Of a DNA stretch of 43,752 bases, positions 9,402 to 17,975 are shown one piece after another. The DNA is from Saprospiraceae bacterium. GTDB taxonomy: Bacteria; Bacteroidota; Bacteroidia; Chitinophagales; Saprospiraceae. The translations under genes were made by a program, and so were the position numbers. Under the pieces are notes generated by a model. It was not told the origin of the DNA, made no database searches, and saw only the letters and a program-made list of their open reading frames with translations. Numbering within the stretch: position 1 is the first letter of the stretch; each line of letters begins with the position of its first letter. Location: contig BQJU01000060.1 of NCBI GenBank assembly GCA_021604865.1, positions 1 through 43,752 of the forward strand. Direction: 5' to 3'.

Positions 9402-9643
9402 TTATCCACAAATGTTGATAAAACGGAGGCCAAATGTGGATAACTTGTTGATTTGTTAACTCAGTGTAAAGAAAATGGCTGATTTTGTGAAATCGAAAGG
9501 ACGCCTTTGAGCTATTTTCAAACATTTTCAAAAGACACTGTCCATTGATTTTATTGAAATTAGGAGATTAGGCCGATTCGAAATTTTTGTGATTTTGTGA
9601 ATTGAAACAATTTTTTCTACTTCAAAACGAATGTTGTGGAAAA
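9402..9643. other. DnaA-box cluster in AT-rich gap (candidate oriC or dnaB control region)
   Basis: The 692-base gap between dnaB and the next gene is AT-rich. It holds two perfect DnaA boxes in opposite orientation, TTATCCACA at 9402-9410 and TGTGGATAA at 9435-9443. Single-mismatch boxes lie at 9413-9421 (TGTTGATAA) and 9635-9643 (TGTGGAAAA). An 11-base direct repeat GATTTTGTGAA occurs at 9481-9491 and 9591-9601, followed by AT-rich tracts up to about 9720. Clustered boxes next to AT-rich DNA fit an origin of replication. DnaA control of dnaB is the alternative. Strand skew was not computed. Confidence 0.4.
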
Positions 9644-9801
9644 AAAAAGTATCAATTTTTGATGAATTTTTGAGCAGATTTTCAGGGGTGTATTTCAGGC
9701 AAAAAATAACGTCAAAATATTCACAAAAATGAAAATGTCAGCCGTTCACTTTCTGCTATTGGCCACCCACCGTTCTATATGGACCGTTCTCCGCAACCAA
9801 T

Positions 9802-9831
9802 AAAAAAAGCCGACCCCAAAGGATCGGCTTT
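9802..9831 (-). terminator. Rho-independent terminator
   Basis: Reading on the minus strand, an 8-bp stem (AAAGCCGA at 9806-9813 pairing with TCGGCTTT at 9824-9831), extended by CC/GG pairing in the loop, is followed directly by seven T residues. It lies about 115 bases beyond the stop of the leftward coiled-coil protein gene and should end that transcript before the DnaA-box region. Confidence 0.75.
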
Positions 9832-9945
9832 CCGCATACTGATATTTCTTAAAAAAAAGTGTTCGATGTAGTAGACTTGTTTCGGGAGGGCATAATGTGA
9901 GAGGTATTTTAACCCCTAGATAATCCCTGCGAGACAAATCTCACA

Positions 9946-10611
9946 TTATAGGTCATTTAATTTTTTTCTTACTACTTCTACTTGTTGCTCCTGCAATTCG
10001 ATTTTTTTGACCATATCTTCCTGGTCCTGTATGTTTTTTTCGATGGCTTCTTCGGCTTTGACAATGGCTTCTTTGGCTTTCTCAATATCTTTTTCGTAGC
10101 GTTCCTTTTCGTTCTGTAACTTTTTGAGGTCAGAACTAAAATCTTTTAAGTTCTTTTCTTCATCTTTTAATTCAAACTTGACCTCTTCTTTGGCTACTTC
10201 AAGGGCAAAACGCATCAATAATTTCTCTGCTTCCCGGTAGCGTTCCGGATTGTCTTTGGCGGATAAAAAGGAATCGCCAAGATCGGTCCACATGGTAAAT
10301 ATCACACCATCGCCAGACTTTTCAGCAGTAGTATATAGGTTGACATCATTGCCCATTCCCAAGGATACTATATCTGCTTCTGCGGTTACCCATTCATCGG
10401 TTTTTCTATTCCATTTGGTTTTGCTATCGTAAAAATCTTTGGTAAAACTCTGCCAGATTTTGCCGACCAATTTTTCGTCGGTATTGGGTATATCGATGAC
10501 TATCGCACTACGCGTACCCTGACTCATTGTTTTGCTTTGTTCATAAACTTGAGCAAACGTCGTGCCCAAAATGCTCAAAAAGAAAAAACTAAACGTGACA
10601 AAAAGTTTCAT
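9946..10611 (-). CDS. Secreted protein with C-terminal coiled coil, unknown function
   Basis: A 221-residue protein with a clear signal peptide (residues 1-20, ending TTFAQ). Residues 20-125 form a small globular part with short beta-like stretches (SAIVIDIPNTDEKLVGKIW, DIVSLGMGNDVNLYTTAEK). From about residue 130 to the end it is one long charged helix rich in E, K and Q with heptad-like spacing, a strong coiled coil. No lipobox is visible, so it is probably periplasmic. I do not recognise a named family. It stands alone, with a terminator downstream and a divergent-free gap upstream. A structural or scaffolding role is possible but only a guess. Confidence 0.75.
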   Translation of the reverse strand: MKLFVTFSFFFLSILGTTFAQVYEQSKTMSQGTRSAIVIDIPNTDEKLVGKIWQSFTKDFYDSKTKWNRKTDEWVTAEADIVSLGMGNDVNLYTTAEKSGDGVIFTMWTDLGDSFLSAKDNPERYREAEKLLMRFALEVAKEEVKFELKDEEKNLKDFSSDLKKLQNEKERYEKDIEKAKEAIVKAEEAIEKNIQDQEDMVKKIELQEQQVEVVRKKLNDL

Positions 10612-10767
10612 GTTATATATTATTTAGAATTTTTAGATACAAATAATGTTCTACCACTATAGACGTGATTTTTCCGATGAGTCACATTATTTGTCAAAGG
10701 ATGTGGGATTAATAAGCGTCCGAATTCAACAGGCTAGCGCCCAAAACACTTCTAGAAAAGCAAACAA

Positions 10768-10786
10768 TTGGCCTCCAAACAAGCAC
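10768..10786. repeat. Half copy of the dispersed hairpin element
   Basis: These 19 bases (TTGGCCTCCAAACAAGCAC) match one arm plus shoulder of the element family at 4357-4428 and 39028-39076. I cannot see the partner arm upstream, so this is a half element. Its last base is also the first base of the lipid kinase stop codon (10786-10788). Confidence 0.55.
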
Positions 10787-11730
10787 TAAGGGACTACGAT
10801 ACGTAGTGCAGAAGGGATAATCTCAAAGCGCACGGGGGTTTCTCCCAAAAATTCACCATCTACTTCAAGCAATGTGGGAGTGATACCTGAGGGAAGGATT
10901 TCCAATTCTTTTACCTGAAAGGTTTCAACTTGAGGATGATCGCCAATAGAGTCATTGTAAAAGCGGTAGGTATTGAGTAAAACACTCAGCTTGGTGATCG
11001 GGCCTGCCAATGTTAGCGCCAGCAATCCGTCATCAGAAACGGCGTGGGGCACCAGGCTCATGCCACCCCCGGAATATTTGCAAATGCCAACATTGATGGT
11101 GTAATAACGGTCTTCTCTCATCTGGTGATCAAAAAGTACCCTGGCCCGGCATAAACGATACATAAACAGGCAGCGCATGATCATCATGAGGTAAAATATG
11201 TGGTTCAACATCCAGCCTCTATGATTTGCTGCATAACGCACCACGAAGGCGTCGTAGGCCAGGCCCGCTACATTGGCGAAGTAGCGTTTCTTCTCCTGCC
11301 CTTCGTAATAATAATAGACCAGACCAATATCTTGTGTGGTTGTATTTCCTTGTTGAAACATCAGAATCCATTGATCCAAACCTTTGGGAATACCATGGCT
11401 TTTGATCCAGTCATTGCCGGTGCCGATCGGCAAGAAAGCATAAGTGATCTGATCGGAAGCCACCAGCTTTTGACCCATAATGCCGTTGACGACCTCATTA
11501 TTGGTACCGTCACCCCCTACGGCCAAAAGATGCCGATAACCCGATTGGATGGCCTCATCGGCCAGTTGAATACCATGACCAAGTCCTTGTGTAAAAGCGT
11601 GTTGCCATTCTGGAAGCAGCCCTTTTAGCCTAGCCTCGATCTTTGGCCAGGCTTTTCCAGCCTTACCTCTAGCCGCTACCGGATTGACGATCACAAACCA
11701 TTTTTCGCTTTCTGGATTTAATTTGGACAT
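10786..11730 (-). CDS. Diacylglycerol/sphingosine kinase-like lipid kinase (YegS/BmrU type)
   Basis: A 314-residue cytoplasmic or peripheral membrane kinase that phosphorylates a lipid hydroxyl with ATP. The N-terminal catalytic domain has KWFVIVNPVAARGKA (phosphate-binding start, residues 10-24) and the signature GGDGTNNEV at 72-80, followed by LPIGTGNDW near residue 105, which is the family's nucleotide-binding GTxNDxA-like turn. The C-terminal beta-sandwich part ends with LEVDGEFLGETPVRFEIIPSALRIVVP, typical of the family. Length is normal. Start ATG 11730 gives a sensible N-terminus. It is divergent from the ABC exporter genes, 104 bases away. The lipid substrate cannot be told from sequence. 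Confidence 0.92.
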   Translation of the reverse strand: MSKLNPESEKWFVIVNPVAARGKAGKAWPKIEARLKGLLPEWQHAFTQGLGHGIQLADEAIQSGYRHLLAVGGDGTNNEVVNGIMGQKLVASDQITYAFLPIGTGNDWIKSHGIPKGLDQWILMFQQGNTTTQDIGLVYYYYEGQEKKRYFANVAGLAYDAFVVRYAANHRGWMLNHIFYLMMIMRCLFMYRLCRARVLFDHQMREDRYYTINVGICKYSGGGMSLVPHAVSDDGLLALTLAGPITKLSVLLNTYRFYNDSIGDHPQVETFQVKELEILPSGITPTLLEVDGEFLGETPVRFEIIPSALRIVVP

Positions 11731-11834
11731 TAGCTGGTTGAGTAATATTTATCGAAAGAAACAAAGATTAAATAGAATTTTCTGACTTTATGCCAAATTT
11801 GTGTACTATATTGACCGGCATACAAATATCCGCC

Positions 11835-12752
11835 ATGAATATTTTGACCTTAGAAGATGTCGTCAAACAATACGACAAACATACTGCTGTAGACCATGTC
11901 AGCTTCGCAGTACCCGAGGGAAGCATATTTGGATTGCTAGGCCCCAATGGCGCTGGAAAAACCTCTCTGATCCGGATTATTACGACCATTACCCGCGCTG
12001 ATTCCGGGAAAGTATTCCTGGGGAATGAACCATTGAATAGCAACCATCCTTCTCAAATTGGCTATATGCCGGAAGAAAGAGGTTTGTACAAAAAAATGAA
12101 GGTAGGTGATCATCTCATGTACCTGGCACAACTCAAAGGCCTTCGAAAAAAAGAGGCCAAAGCAGCCATAGAGGTCTGGTTTGAAAAATTTGATATCCAG
12201 GACTGGTGGAACAAAAAAGTGCAGGAACTGTCGAAGGGTATGCAGCAGAAGATCCAATTTATTTCTACGGTTGTACACGGCCCGCGCCTGCTCATCCTGG
12301 ATGAACCATTTTCTGGACTTGATCCGATCAATACCAATATCATCAAGGACGAAATCGACCTGATGCACCAACAGGGGATCAGTATTATCTTTTCTACCCA
12401 TCGTATGGAACAAGTCGAGGAAATCTGCGAGAATATTGTCCTTATCAACAAAGGGCGCAATATTCTGGAGGGCGGTGTTAAGGCCATCAAAAACCAGTTT
12501 AAAGAAAACCTATTTGAGATTGCTTATGTCGGCCAGCTGCCTGAAATCAATAGTAGTCAGGCCACAATTGTTCAAAATAATGGTCGGGAACTGGTGGTCA
12601 GAATTGCTGAAGGAAGCTCGTCGGATGCTCTCTTGCGTTTCCTGCTTGATCGGGGTATCCACATTCGCTCCTTTCGGGAAATACTACCCAGCCTCAATGA
12701 AATCTTTATCCGACAAGTAGAAGAAAAGAACCAACAAACTTTGGTAGTATGA
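11835..12752 (+). CDS. ABC exporter ATP-binding subunit (NatA-like)
   Basis: A 305-residue ATPase that powers the membrane subunit encoded next to it. Walker A GPNGAGKT is at residues 36-43, the signature LSKGMQQ at 133-139, Walker B LLILDEP at 153-159, and the switch histidine in STHRMEQ near 186. The C-terminal 80 residues (from about 215) match the DUF4162 extension of NatA-type ATPases. I chose ATG 11835 (MNILTLEDVVKQY) because the 15 residues before it in the open frame do not look like an ABC N-terminus. Its TGA overlaps the permease ATG by 4 bases, so translation is coupled. NatA/NatB-type systems export sodium in Bacillus; the substrate here is unknown. Confidence 0.93.
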   Translation: MNILTLEDVVKQYDKHTAVDHVSFAVPEGSIFGLLGPNGAGKTSLIRIITTITRADSGKVFLGNEPLNSNHPSQIGYMPEERGLYKKMKVGDHLMYLAQLKGLRKKEAKAAIEVWFEKFDIQDWWNKKVQELSKGMQQKIQFISTVVHGPRLLILDEPFSGLDPINTNIIKDEIDLMHQQGISIIFSTHRMEQVEEICENIVLINKGRNILEGGVKAIKNQFKENLFEIAYVGQLPEINSSQATIVQNNGRELVVRIAEGSSSDALLRFLLDRGIHIRSFREILPSLNEIFIRQVEEKNQQTLVV

Positions 12753-14065
12753 ACAAACTTTGGCTTATTATTCAACGGGAATACCTTACGCGTGTTAGGC
12801 GCCGATCCTTCATTCTCGCTACCTTGCTTACCCCGCTTGCCTTTGGGTTGTTTTTTGTGGTGGTGTATTTCATTTTTAGCTATGAAGGCAATGATGCCCG
12901 ACAAATTGTTATCGTTGACGAGGGCAATATACTCAATCGCAGCATTAGCGATGATAAAAACCTGTATTTCAAATTTGTGGATACCGACCTTCAGGTGTTA
13001 CTCGACAACTTTGAGGAGATGCACTACGAAGGGGTCGTTTACCTGCCTAAGGTACATGACGTAATGGACCCCAATTTTACGATACATTATTATTCCAACA
13101 ACAAACTGACCCTTGATCTGGAGCCCCGAATACGGGAGCGGGTGCGCAAAAGCCTCTATCAGTACAAGGTTGACCAATTACAGCTAGATCCCAAAGCACT
13201 CAAAGCCCTTGACATCAAAGTAGACATAGATCCGCATTCCATCAAAGAAACAGAAAATGAAACCGGTAAACTGGCTGGCCAAATTGCCACTATTTTTGGT
13301 TTTATGATGGGCATTGTGATGTATTTTACCGTGTTTATCTACGGCATGATGGTGATGCGTAGTGTGATGGAGGAAAAAACCAGTCGCATCGTGGAGGTGA
13401 TGATTTCATCGGTACGTCCATTCCAGCTGATGATGGGTAAAATTATCGGTGTAGGTGCTGTAGGACTAACGCAGGTCGCCATCTGGGCGATCCTGATTCC
13501 GCTGATTCTGATCATTGTCAACCTGGCCTTTGGTATTGATCCTCAACAACTGGAAGCTGCCAATCCGACTGCTACGCAAATGGATCCGGCCGAGGCCGAG
13601 GCTATGTTTGTGCAAGTTATGGCCGAAATTAACCGGCTCAATTGGTGGGCTATGTTGCCATTGTTCCTGCTCTATTTTCTGGGAGGATATTTTATGTATG
13701 CTTCCATGTTTGCAGCCGTCGGTTCCGCTATGGGCGATGACCTTGGCGAAGGACAGGCACTGACGCTACCCATCACAATCCCAGTATTATTGGCCTTTTA
13801 CATCATGATTGCCGTGGTAGAATCTCCTAATTCGAGCCTTGGTGTCTGGTCGTCTCTTTTTCCGTTATTTTCCCCCATTGTGATGCCCGCCCGGCTGGCT
13901 TTTGATCCGCCGGTATGGCAAGTGGTGCTTTCTATAACTTTTCTATTGGCTACTTCTATCTTTTTTGTCTGGCTTTCGGGCCGCATTTACCGCGTCGGTA
14001 TCCTGATGTATGGCAAAAAGGTGAGTATGAGAGAACTTGGGAAGTGGTTGTTTTATCGGGGATGA
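12749..14065 (+). CDS. ABC-2 type permease (NatB-like)
   Basis: A 438-residue inner-membrane subunit partnering the upstream ATPase. It starts MNKLWLIIQREYLTRVRRRSFILATLLTP, the typical first cytoplasmic helix and membrane segment 1 of NatB/ABC-2 permeases. A large soluble loop follows (about residues 45-175) and then five or more membrane helices (about 180-420), including MRSVMEEKTSRIVEVMISSVRPFQLMMGKIIG, the conserved coupling region of ABC-2 proteins. It overlaps the ATPase gene by 4 bases (ATGA). The 100-bp tandem repeat starts about 65 bases past its stop. Substrate unknown; ions, peptides or antibiotics are all possible. Confidence 0.92.
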   Translation: MNKLWLIIQREYLTRVRRRSFILATLLTPLAFGLFFVVVYFIFSYEGNDARQIVIVDEGNILNRSISDDKNLYFKFVDTDLQVLLDNFEEMHYEGVVYLPKVHDVMDPNFTIHYYSNNKLTLDLEPRIRERVRKSLYQYKVDQLQLDPKALKALDIKVDIDPHSIKETENETGKLAGQIATIFGFMMGIVMYFTVFIYGMMVMRSVMEEKTSRIVEVMISSVRPFQLMMGKIIGVGAVGLTQVAIWAILIPLILIIVNLAFGIDPQQLEAANPTATQMDPAEAEAMFVQVMAEINRLNWWAMLPLFLLYFLGGYFMYASMFAAVGSAMGDDLGEGQALTLPITIPVLLAFYIMIAVVESPNSSLGVWSSLFPLFSPIVMPARLAFDPPVWQVVLSITFLLATSIFFVWLSGRIYRVGILMYGKKVSMRELGKWLFYRG

Positions 14066-14130
14066 TTGGGGTATTTGGTTTAAGAAGGTTTTAGGAGGGT
14101 TTTGGAAAAGAGGACCTGTTTGGTGGAATA

Positions 14131-14448
14131 GGTTTAGGGAAGTTTAGAAGGTTTAGGACGGAAACGATGGTTTAGACTGGAATTGCTCTTTCCAGTTCTT
14201 CCAGTTTTTCCAATCCTTCCAGGGGACACAGGTTTAGGGAAGTTTAGAAGGTTTAGGACGGAAACGGTGGTTTAAAACGGAATTGCTCTTTTCAGTTCTT
14301 CTAGTTTTTCCAATCCTTCCAAGGAAGACAGGTTTAGGGAAGTTTAGAAGGTTTAGGGACAGAAGTGGTGGTTTAGACTGGAATTGCTCTTTTCAGTTCG
14401 TCCAATCCTTCCAAGGAAGACAGGTTTAGGGAAGTTTAGAAGGTTTAG
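14131..14448. repeat. 100-bp tandem repeat, about 3.2 units
   Basis: Units begin with GGTTTAGGGAAGTTTAGAAG at 14131, 14231, 14331 and 14423. The first two are exactly 100 bases, the third is 92 bases because of a short deletion, and the fourth is partial. Each unit contains a hairpin such as ACTGGAA-TTGCTCT-TTCCAGT at 14176-14196 and a pyrimidine-rich CTTCC tract. About 50 bases before the first unit (14085-14130) are also shared with the single degenerate copy at 18901-19060. The array fills most of the 449-base gap between two convergent genes and has no coding potential. Confidence 0.9.
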
Positions 14449-14514
14449 CTAGAGCATATAAAAGCCATTTACAACCGGACTTTCGTCCCGACAGGATGAT
14501 TTTTTTGCTGAGCC

Positions 14515-14877
14515 TTATTTTAACAATATCAACAGAATGCCCAACGCCGCCGGTACAGCTTGTACAAAAATGATCTTTTTATCAGCCGTCATGGCGCCAT
14601 AAAGGCCTGCTACCAAAACACAGCCCAGGAAGAAGAGGGCGACATTCATTTTCCAGATCGGGTCGGTGATGAAGAAGGTCCAGATCAAGCCCGCGGCCAG
14701 GAAGCCATTGTAGAGTCCCTGGTTGCCGGCCAGCACCTTGGTTTGCTCAAATAATTCCGGTGGGAAATTCCTAAAAACCTTTTTTGCTCTGGTGGTCCAG
14801 GCGAACATTTCCAGCCAAACGATATAGAGGTGGATGAGTGCTATTAATCCGATGATGATGTTGATGGCCAGGGTCAT
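14515..14877 (-). CDS. DUF1304 family integral membrane protein
   Basis: A 120-residue protein with four predicted membrane helices: about 3-22, 50-70, 76-94 and 100-119. The motif GLIALIHLYIVWLEMFAW at the N-terminus, NQGLYNGFLAAGLIW in the middle and VLVAGLYGAMTADKKI near the end are the DUF1304 pattern. The open frame extends to ATG 14943, but the family starts at the first helix, so I chose ATG 14877 (MTLAINIIIG). Function of the family is unknown. The gene lies in the same direction as the reductase gene upstream, 113 bases away. Confidence 0.88.
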   Translation of the reverse strand: MTLAINIIIGLIALIHLYIVWLEMFAWTTRAKKVFRNFPPELFEQTKVLAGNQGLYNGFLAAGLIWTFFITDPIWKMNVALFFLGCVLVAGLYGAMTADKKIIFVQAVPAALGILLILLK

Positions 14878-14989
14878 GGTATTTTTCTTTGATGAGTAAT
14901 GGGCTTTAAGGCTAGTGAAGATACCAAAATATTTGTCGCTCAAAGTTCAGGCTGGCAATTAGTTTTAAGCTTTTTTTATAACCAGCATT

Positions 14990-15523
14990 TTAATACTCAA
15001 TCTGGTAAGTCATAATCTGTAATCCGCCCTCGAATTGCTCACTTTCCATCAATGTCAATTTGAAGGATTTCGTAGAAGCACCAAATAAGGGAACCCCTTG
15101 ACCGAGTATCAACGGATTGAGTTTTACTTTCAATACATCAATCAATTCATTTTCCAACAACCAACCGGCAAATTCGCCACCGCCACAGAGGTAAATATCA
15201 GTGCCTTCTTGCTGCTGCAACTCTTTAATGATATTTACATCTAAAGGACAAACCATCACTTGATCACTTGGATGGTCAAATTTCAGGCTTTTCGAAAATA
15301 GGTAATGCTTCATGTGTGGATAGCCTGGCTGGCCCGGTTGGAGGCCATATTTATAGCCAAATTCGTAGGTTTTTCTACCCATGATGACCGTATCAAATTC
15401 TGCTAGGTCACGCCTATATTGATCTACGCCGTCTCCTTCCTGGACAAATCCACTGATGTCATCATCCGGACCCGAAATGAATCCATCGATGGAGATTGCA
15501 ACATAGTACGTGATTTTGCGCAT
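14990..15523 (-). CDS. Dihydrofolate reductase-like protein (RibD C-terminal domain family)
   Basis: A 177-residue cytoplasmic protein of the RibD C-terminal/DHFR-like fold, of the YwjB/YyaP type. It starts MRKITYYVAISIDGFISGPDDD, the standard family N-terminus, and continues with VIMGRKTYEFGY (substrate/NADPH side), a DIYLCGGGEFAGWLLENELIDVLKV segment with the glycine-rich NADPH-binding turn, and LILGQGVPLFG near the end. Length is normal. These proteins are thought to be NADPH-dependent reductases, but their substrates are mostly unknown and they are not the essential folate reductase. It stands alone. Confidence 0.9.
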   Translation of the reverse strand: MRKITYYVAISIDGFISGPDDDISGFVQEGDGVDQYRRDLAEFDTVIMGRKTYEFGYKYGLQPGQPGYPHMKHYLFSKSLKFDHPSDQVMVCPLDVNIIKELQQQEGTDIYLCGGGEFAGWLLENELIDVLKVKLNPLILGQGVPLFGASTKSFKLTLMESEQFEGGLQIMTYQIEY

Positions 15524-15559
15524 TTTTTAAGGTTTAGAGATTAACCCGGTGGGTGATTA

Positions 15560-15586
15560 CACGGATCGCCACTACTAGGGTTGCCC
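15560..15586. repeat. Copy of a dispersed GGGGCRACCCTAGT repeat at the histidine kinase 3' end
   Basis: On the minus strand the sequence GGGGCAACCCTAGT is followed shortly by ATCCGTG; it matches the element at 23844-23903 (GGGGCGACCCTAGT followed by CCCGTG). The repeat supplies the last codons (Gly-Gln-Pro) and the TAG stop of the histidine kinase, so it has become part of that gene. Confidence 0.5.
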
Positions 15587-16807
15587 CAATACCTTTGAGC
15601 CTTCCCATTGCGGGCTACTCTCTGTATTGGTCATCAACAAGTTGCCTTTGGGTAGCTGGATGGTAAAAGTAGTACCGGAATTTTCGGCGGATTTTTTCAC
15701 AAATATTTTCCCGGAATGGTATTGTTCTATAATTCTTTTGGCCAGAGAAAGGCCGAGACCCCAACCCCGCTTTTTGGTGGTAAATCCGGGTTGGAAAACG
15801 GTTTTGAACTTACCGGCAGGAATGCCTTTGCCGGTATCACTAATGTCGATATAGACAAAGTCTTTATCGGTATAAACTTCTGCACGGATTTGGCCTTTGC
15901 CTTCCATGGCATCCAGTGCATTGCGGAGCAGGTTTTCAACTACCCAGTCAAAGAGTGGGGGATTGATATTGATGTAGTGATTGGCACTTTGCTGGCCTTT
16001 TGGAAAATGGAAAGACACTTTGCGGGGTGCCCTTTTGGCCATATAGGAACGGCATTTTTCCAACTCTTCGTATACGTCGATGGTTTCCAGTTTTGGCTCT
16101 GATCCTATTTTTGAGAAACGTTCAGCAATCAATTCCAAGCGGTCTACATCCTTGGTGAGTTCCTGCACGACTTCCTTCACTTCGTTATCATCCTCCCGAA
16201 TCATTTTGAGGTGTTCCATCCAGGCGAGGATTGCTGAAATAGGCGTACCCAGTTGATGGGCCGTTTCTTTGGCCATACCTACCCACACTCGGTTTTGCTC
16301 GGCCCGGCGGGCAGAATTGAAGGCGAGGTAACCAAAAAGAATAAAAGCACTAATCAGTAGCAATTGGATATAAGGGAAATAACGAAGTTGAGTCAGTAGC
16401 TTGGATTCCTGGTAATAGATGGATACGGCATATCCTTCAATAGGTTCAAAACCCTCTTCCTGCATGCGTTTGACCTCATTTTTTAAAAAATCCTCATTGT
16501 CGTCTTTGCCCTCGCCAAAGTTGATGGCCGCATTGATGCCGCCCCGCTCATTGACTAATATGACAGGAATATTGGTGTTGGACAACAAAATTTCGTTGTG
16601 CAGGGTAACGTCCACATAGGCATAGTCCTCATCGTCCAGGTCGTTGATTTCTTCCTGGGCCATGGTCCAGATCTGGGTCGTTTTTTTCTCCTGTTCGGCA
16701 ATCTGGCTGGCCAGATGATTGGTATAAATCATGGAAATCAATACGATGATGATTCCGCCAATGGCCAGGTAAATTTTCCACCTCGATGTTCGCTGATAGA
16801 TATCCAT
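15575..16807 (-). CDS. Membrane sensor histidine kinase, orphan
   Basis: A 410-residue two-helix membrane kinase. Membrane segments lie at about residues 12-30 and 143-163, with a periplasmic sensor of about 110 residues between them. The phosphoacceptor motif AKETAHQLGTPISAILAWMEHL puts the autophosphorylated histidine at 184. The ATPase domain shows the N-box VVENLLRNALDAMEG (about 289-303), DTGKGI (324-329), an F-box-like KTVFQPGFTTKKRG and GLGLSLAKRIIEQYHSG. No response regulator is encoded nearby, so the partner is elsewhere. The last three residues and the stop come from a dispersed repeat, so the natural C-terminus may have been slightly different. The signal sensed is unknown. Confidence 0.93.
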   Translation of the reverse strand: MDIYQRTSRWKIYLAIGGIIIVLISMIYTNHLASQIAEQEKKTTQIWTMAQEEINDLDDEDYAYVDVTLHNEILLSNTNIPVILVNERGGINAAINFGEGKDDNEDFLKNEVKRMQEEGFEPIEGYAVSIYYQESKLLTQLRYFPYIQLLLISAFILFGYLAFNSARRAEQNRVWVGMAKETAHQLGTPISAILAWMEHLKMIREDDNEVKEVVQELTKDVDRLELIAERFSKIGSEPKLETIDVYEELEKCRSYMAKRAPRKVSFHFPKGQQSANHYININPPLFDWVVENLLRNALDAMEGKGQIRAEVYTDKDFVYIDISDTGKGIPAGKFKTVFQPGFTTKKRGWGLGLSLAKRIIEQYHSGKIFVKKSAENSGTTFTIQLPKGNLLMTNTESSPQWEGSKVLGQP

Positions 16808-16826
16808 GAATGAAATAATTAATAAC

Positions 16827-17843
16827 TCACCGTTGCTTTAAAAAATTGGCTGCCCTTAACATGGCATTATTGCGCACATTGATATAATATAGGTTCAAAT
16901 CGGCTACATGATAATTGCGCCGCGTTAATAAAAAACTCCAGGGAAACTTGGGTTTTGTTACCCAAAGTAAACCTTTGTGCACTTGTGCATCCGCTAAATT
17001 CGGAAAAATAGTTTCAAAATCCCGCAATATACCTCCTTCATTCTCAGATTTGCTTACATAATTGTCGGTAGTAGTCCAACTCAAGGGGTTGGTAACCAAG
17101 ATGCTATCGCCTACCGTAAACTTATTTTCCGGAAAATACCCCTTTTTAAAACTGCGCCAGGCACAAAAACAACCGATCTGATCCGGGCTTTCACAAGGCT
17201 CAATATTGCTAAAATATTCCTTGTTGACAGGAATCCCTATAAGGTAGGCAGCTACCAGTTTTTCCTGCAAGGGGGTTCCATCCAGGTACTCCCGCATCAG
17301 TCGTTTGGCATGGGTAGTACCCTGGCTATGACTGGCGATGATAAAGGGCCTTCCTTGATTGTAGTGATTCAGGAAATAATCGAATGCTTGTTTGACATCC
17401 GAATAGGCCAGGTCAAAAGCTTTTTTGGCCGCAGCTTTGTTTTTAGTAAAATAGGCTTCCAGGTGGGCTTGGCGATACCTGGGAGCATAGACCCTACCGG
17501 TACCATTAAAAATACTTGCCTGGTAAAGAATGGTGCTACCATCCGTTTTTTTATTGAGGTCGTCGTTGTTGATCGGGCCATTCCACAATTCTTGCCCGCG
17601 ATCGCCCGTATAAGTTGTAGGATGTAAAAAGAAGACATCGATCTCAGCAGTCGACTGATTATCGGGCAGTTCCGGATCGGGGCGGCGATCAGCAGGATCT
17701 TCCCGGTCAGGGAGGGCTGCCCAGGATGCCGGTTTGCTGTAATCGGGGGCTATTGGGGCATTGCTTAACTCAAACGCACCCTTGGGATGTACAGCACACC
17801 CACAAAATATCAGTAAACAAAAGACGGGGATCAGTAGCTTCAT
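16827..17843 (-). CDS. DUF3089 family lipoprotein, alpha/beta-hydrolase fold
   Basis: A 338-residue protein with an N-terminal lipoprotein-like signal (LLIFCGC, lipid cysteine probably 16; the lipobox is imperfect). DUF3089 features follow: a proline-rich start (YSKPASWAALPDREDPADRRPD), AEIDVFFLHPTTYTG, VYAPRYRQAHLEA, DVKQAFDYFLNHYNQGRPFIIASHSQGTTHAKRL. The serine in SHSQG (about residue 173) would be the nucleophile of an alpha/beta hydrolase. Probably attached to a periplasm-facing membrane leaflet. It follows 19 bases upstream of the histidine kinase start on the same strand, so the two may share a transcript. The substrate is unknown. Confidence 0.88.
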   Translation of the reverse strand: MKLLIPVFCLLIFCGCAVHPKGAFELSNAPIAPDYSKPASWAALPDREDPADRRPDPELPDNQSTAEIDVFFLHPTTYTGDRGQELWNGPINNDDLNKKTDGSTILYQASIFNGTGRVYAPRYRQAHLEAYFTKNKAAAKKAFDLAYSDVKQAFDYFLNHYNQGRPFIIASHSQGTTHAKRLMREYLDGTPLQEKLVAAYLIGIPVNKEYFSNIEPCESPDQIGCFCAWRSFKKGYFPENKFTVGDSILVTNPLSWTTTDNYVSKSENEGGILRDFETIFPNLADAQVHKGLLWVTKPKFPWSFLLTRRNYHVADLNLYYINVRNNAMLRAANFLKQR

Positions 17844-17975
17844 AAACCAATTGGATTAGTATAATAACAACAAGAGTTGAAGAAAATTGTATAGGAAACA
17901 GGCAATATTTATCCCCTGTTCGGAAAATACAGGTTGTATCTTTAAGCGGAAAACTAATGAATTAAAATTATAAGC

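Noticed and set aside
9746-9937. A 63-codon minus-strand frame downstream of the coiled-coil protein gene
   Set aside because: It runs through the rho-independent terminator and has no family-like sequence or start context.
14444-14514. GGAC-TTTC-GTCC hairpin followed by a T-run at about 14475-14507
   Set aside because: Stem of only 4 bp and about 12 bases between stem and T-run, too weak to call a terminator.
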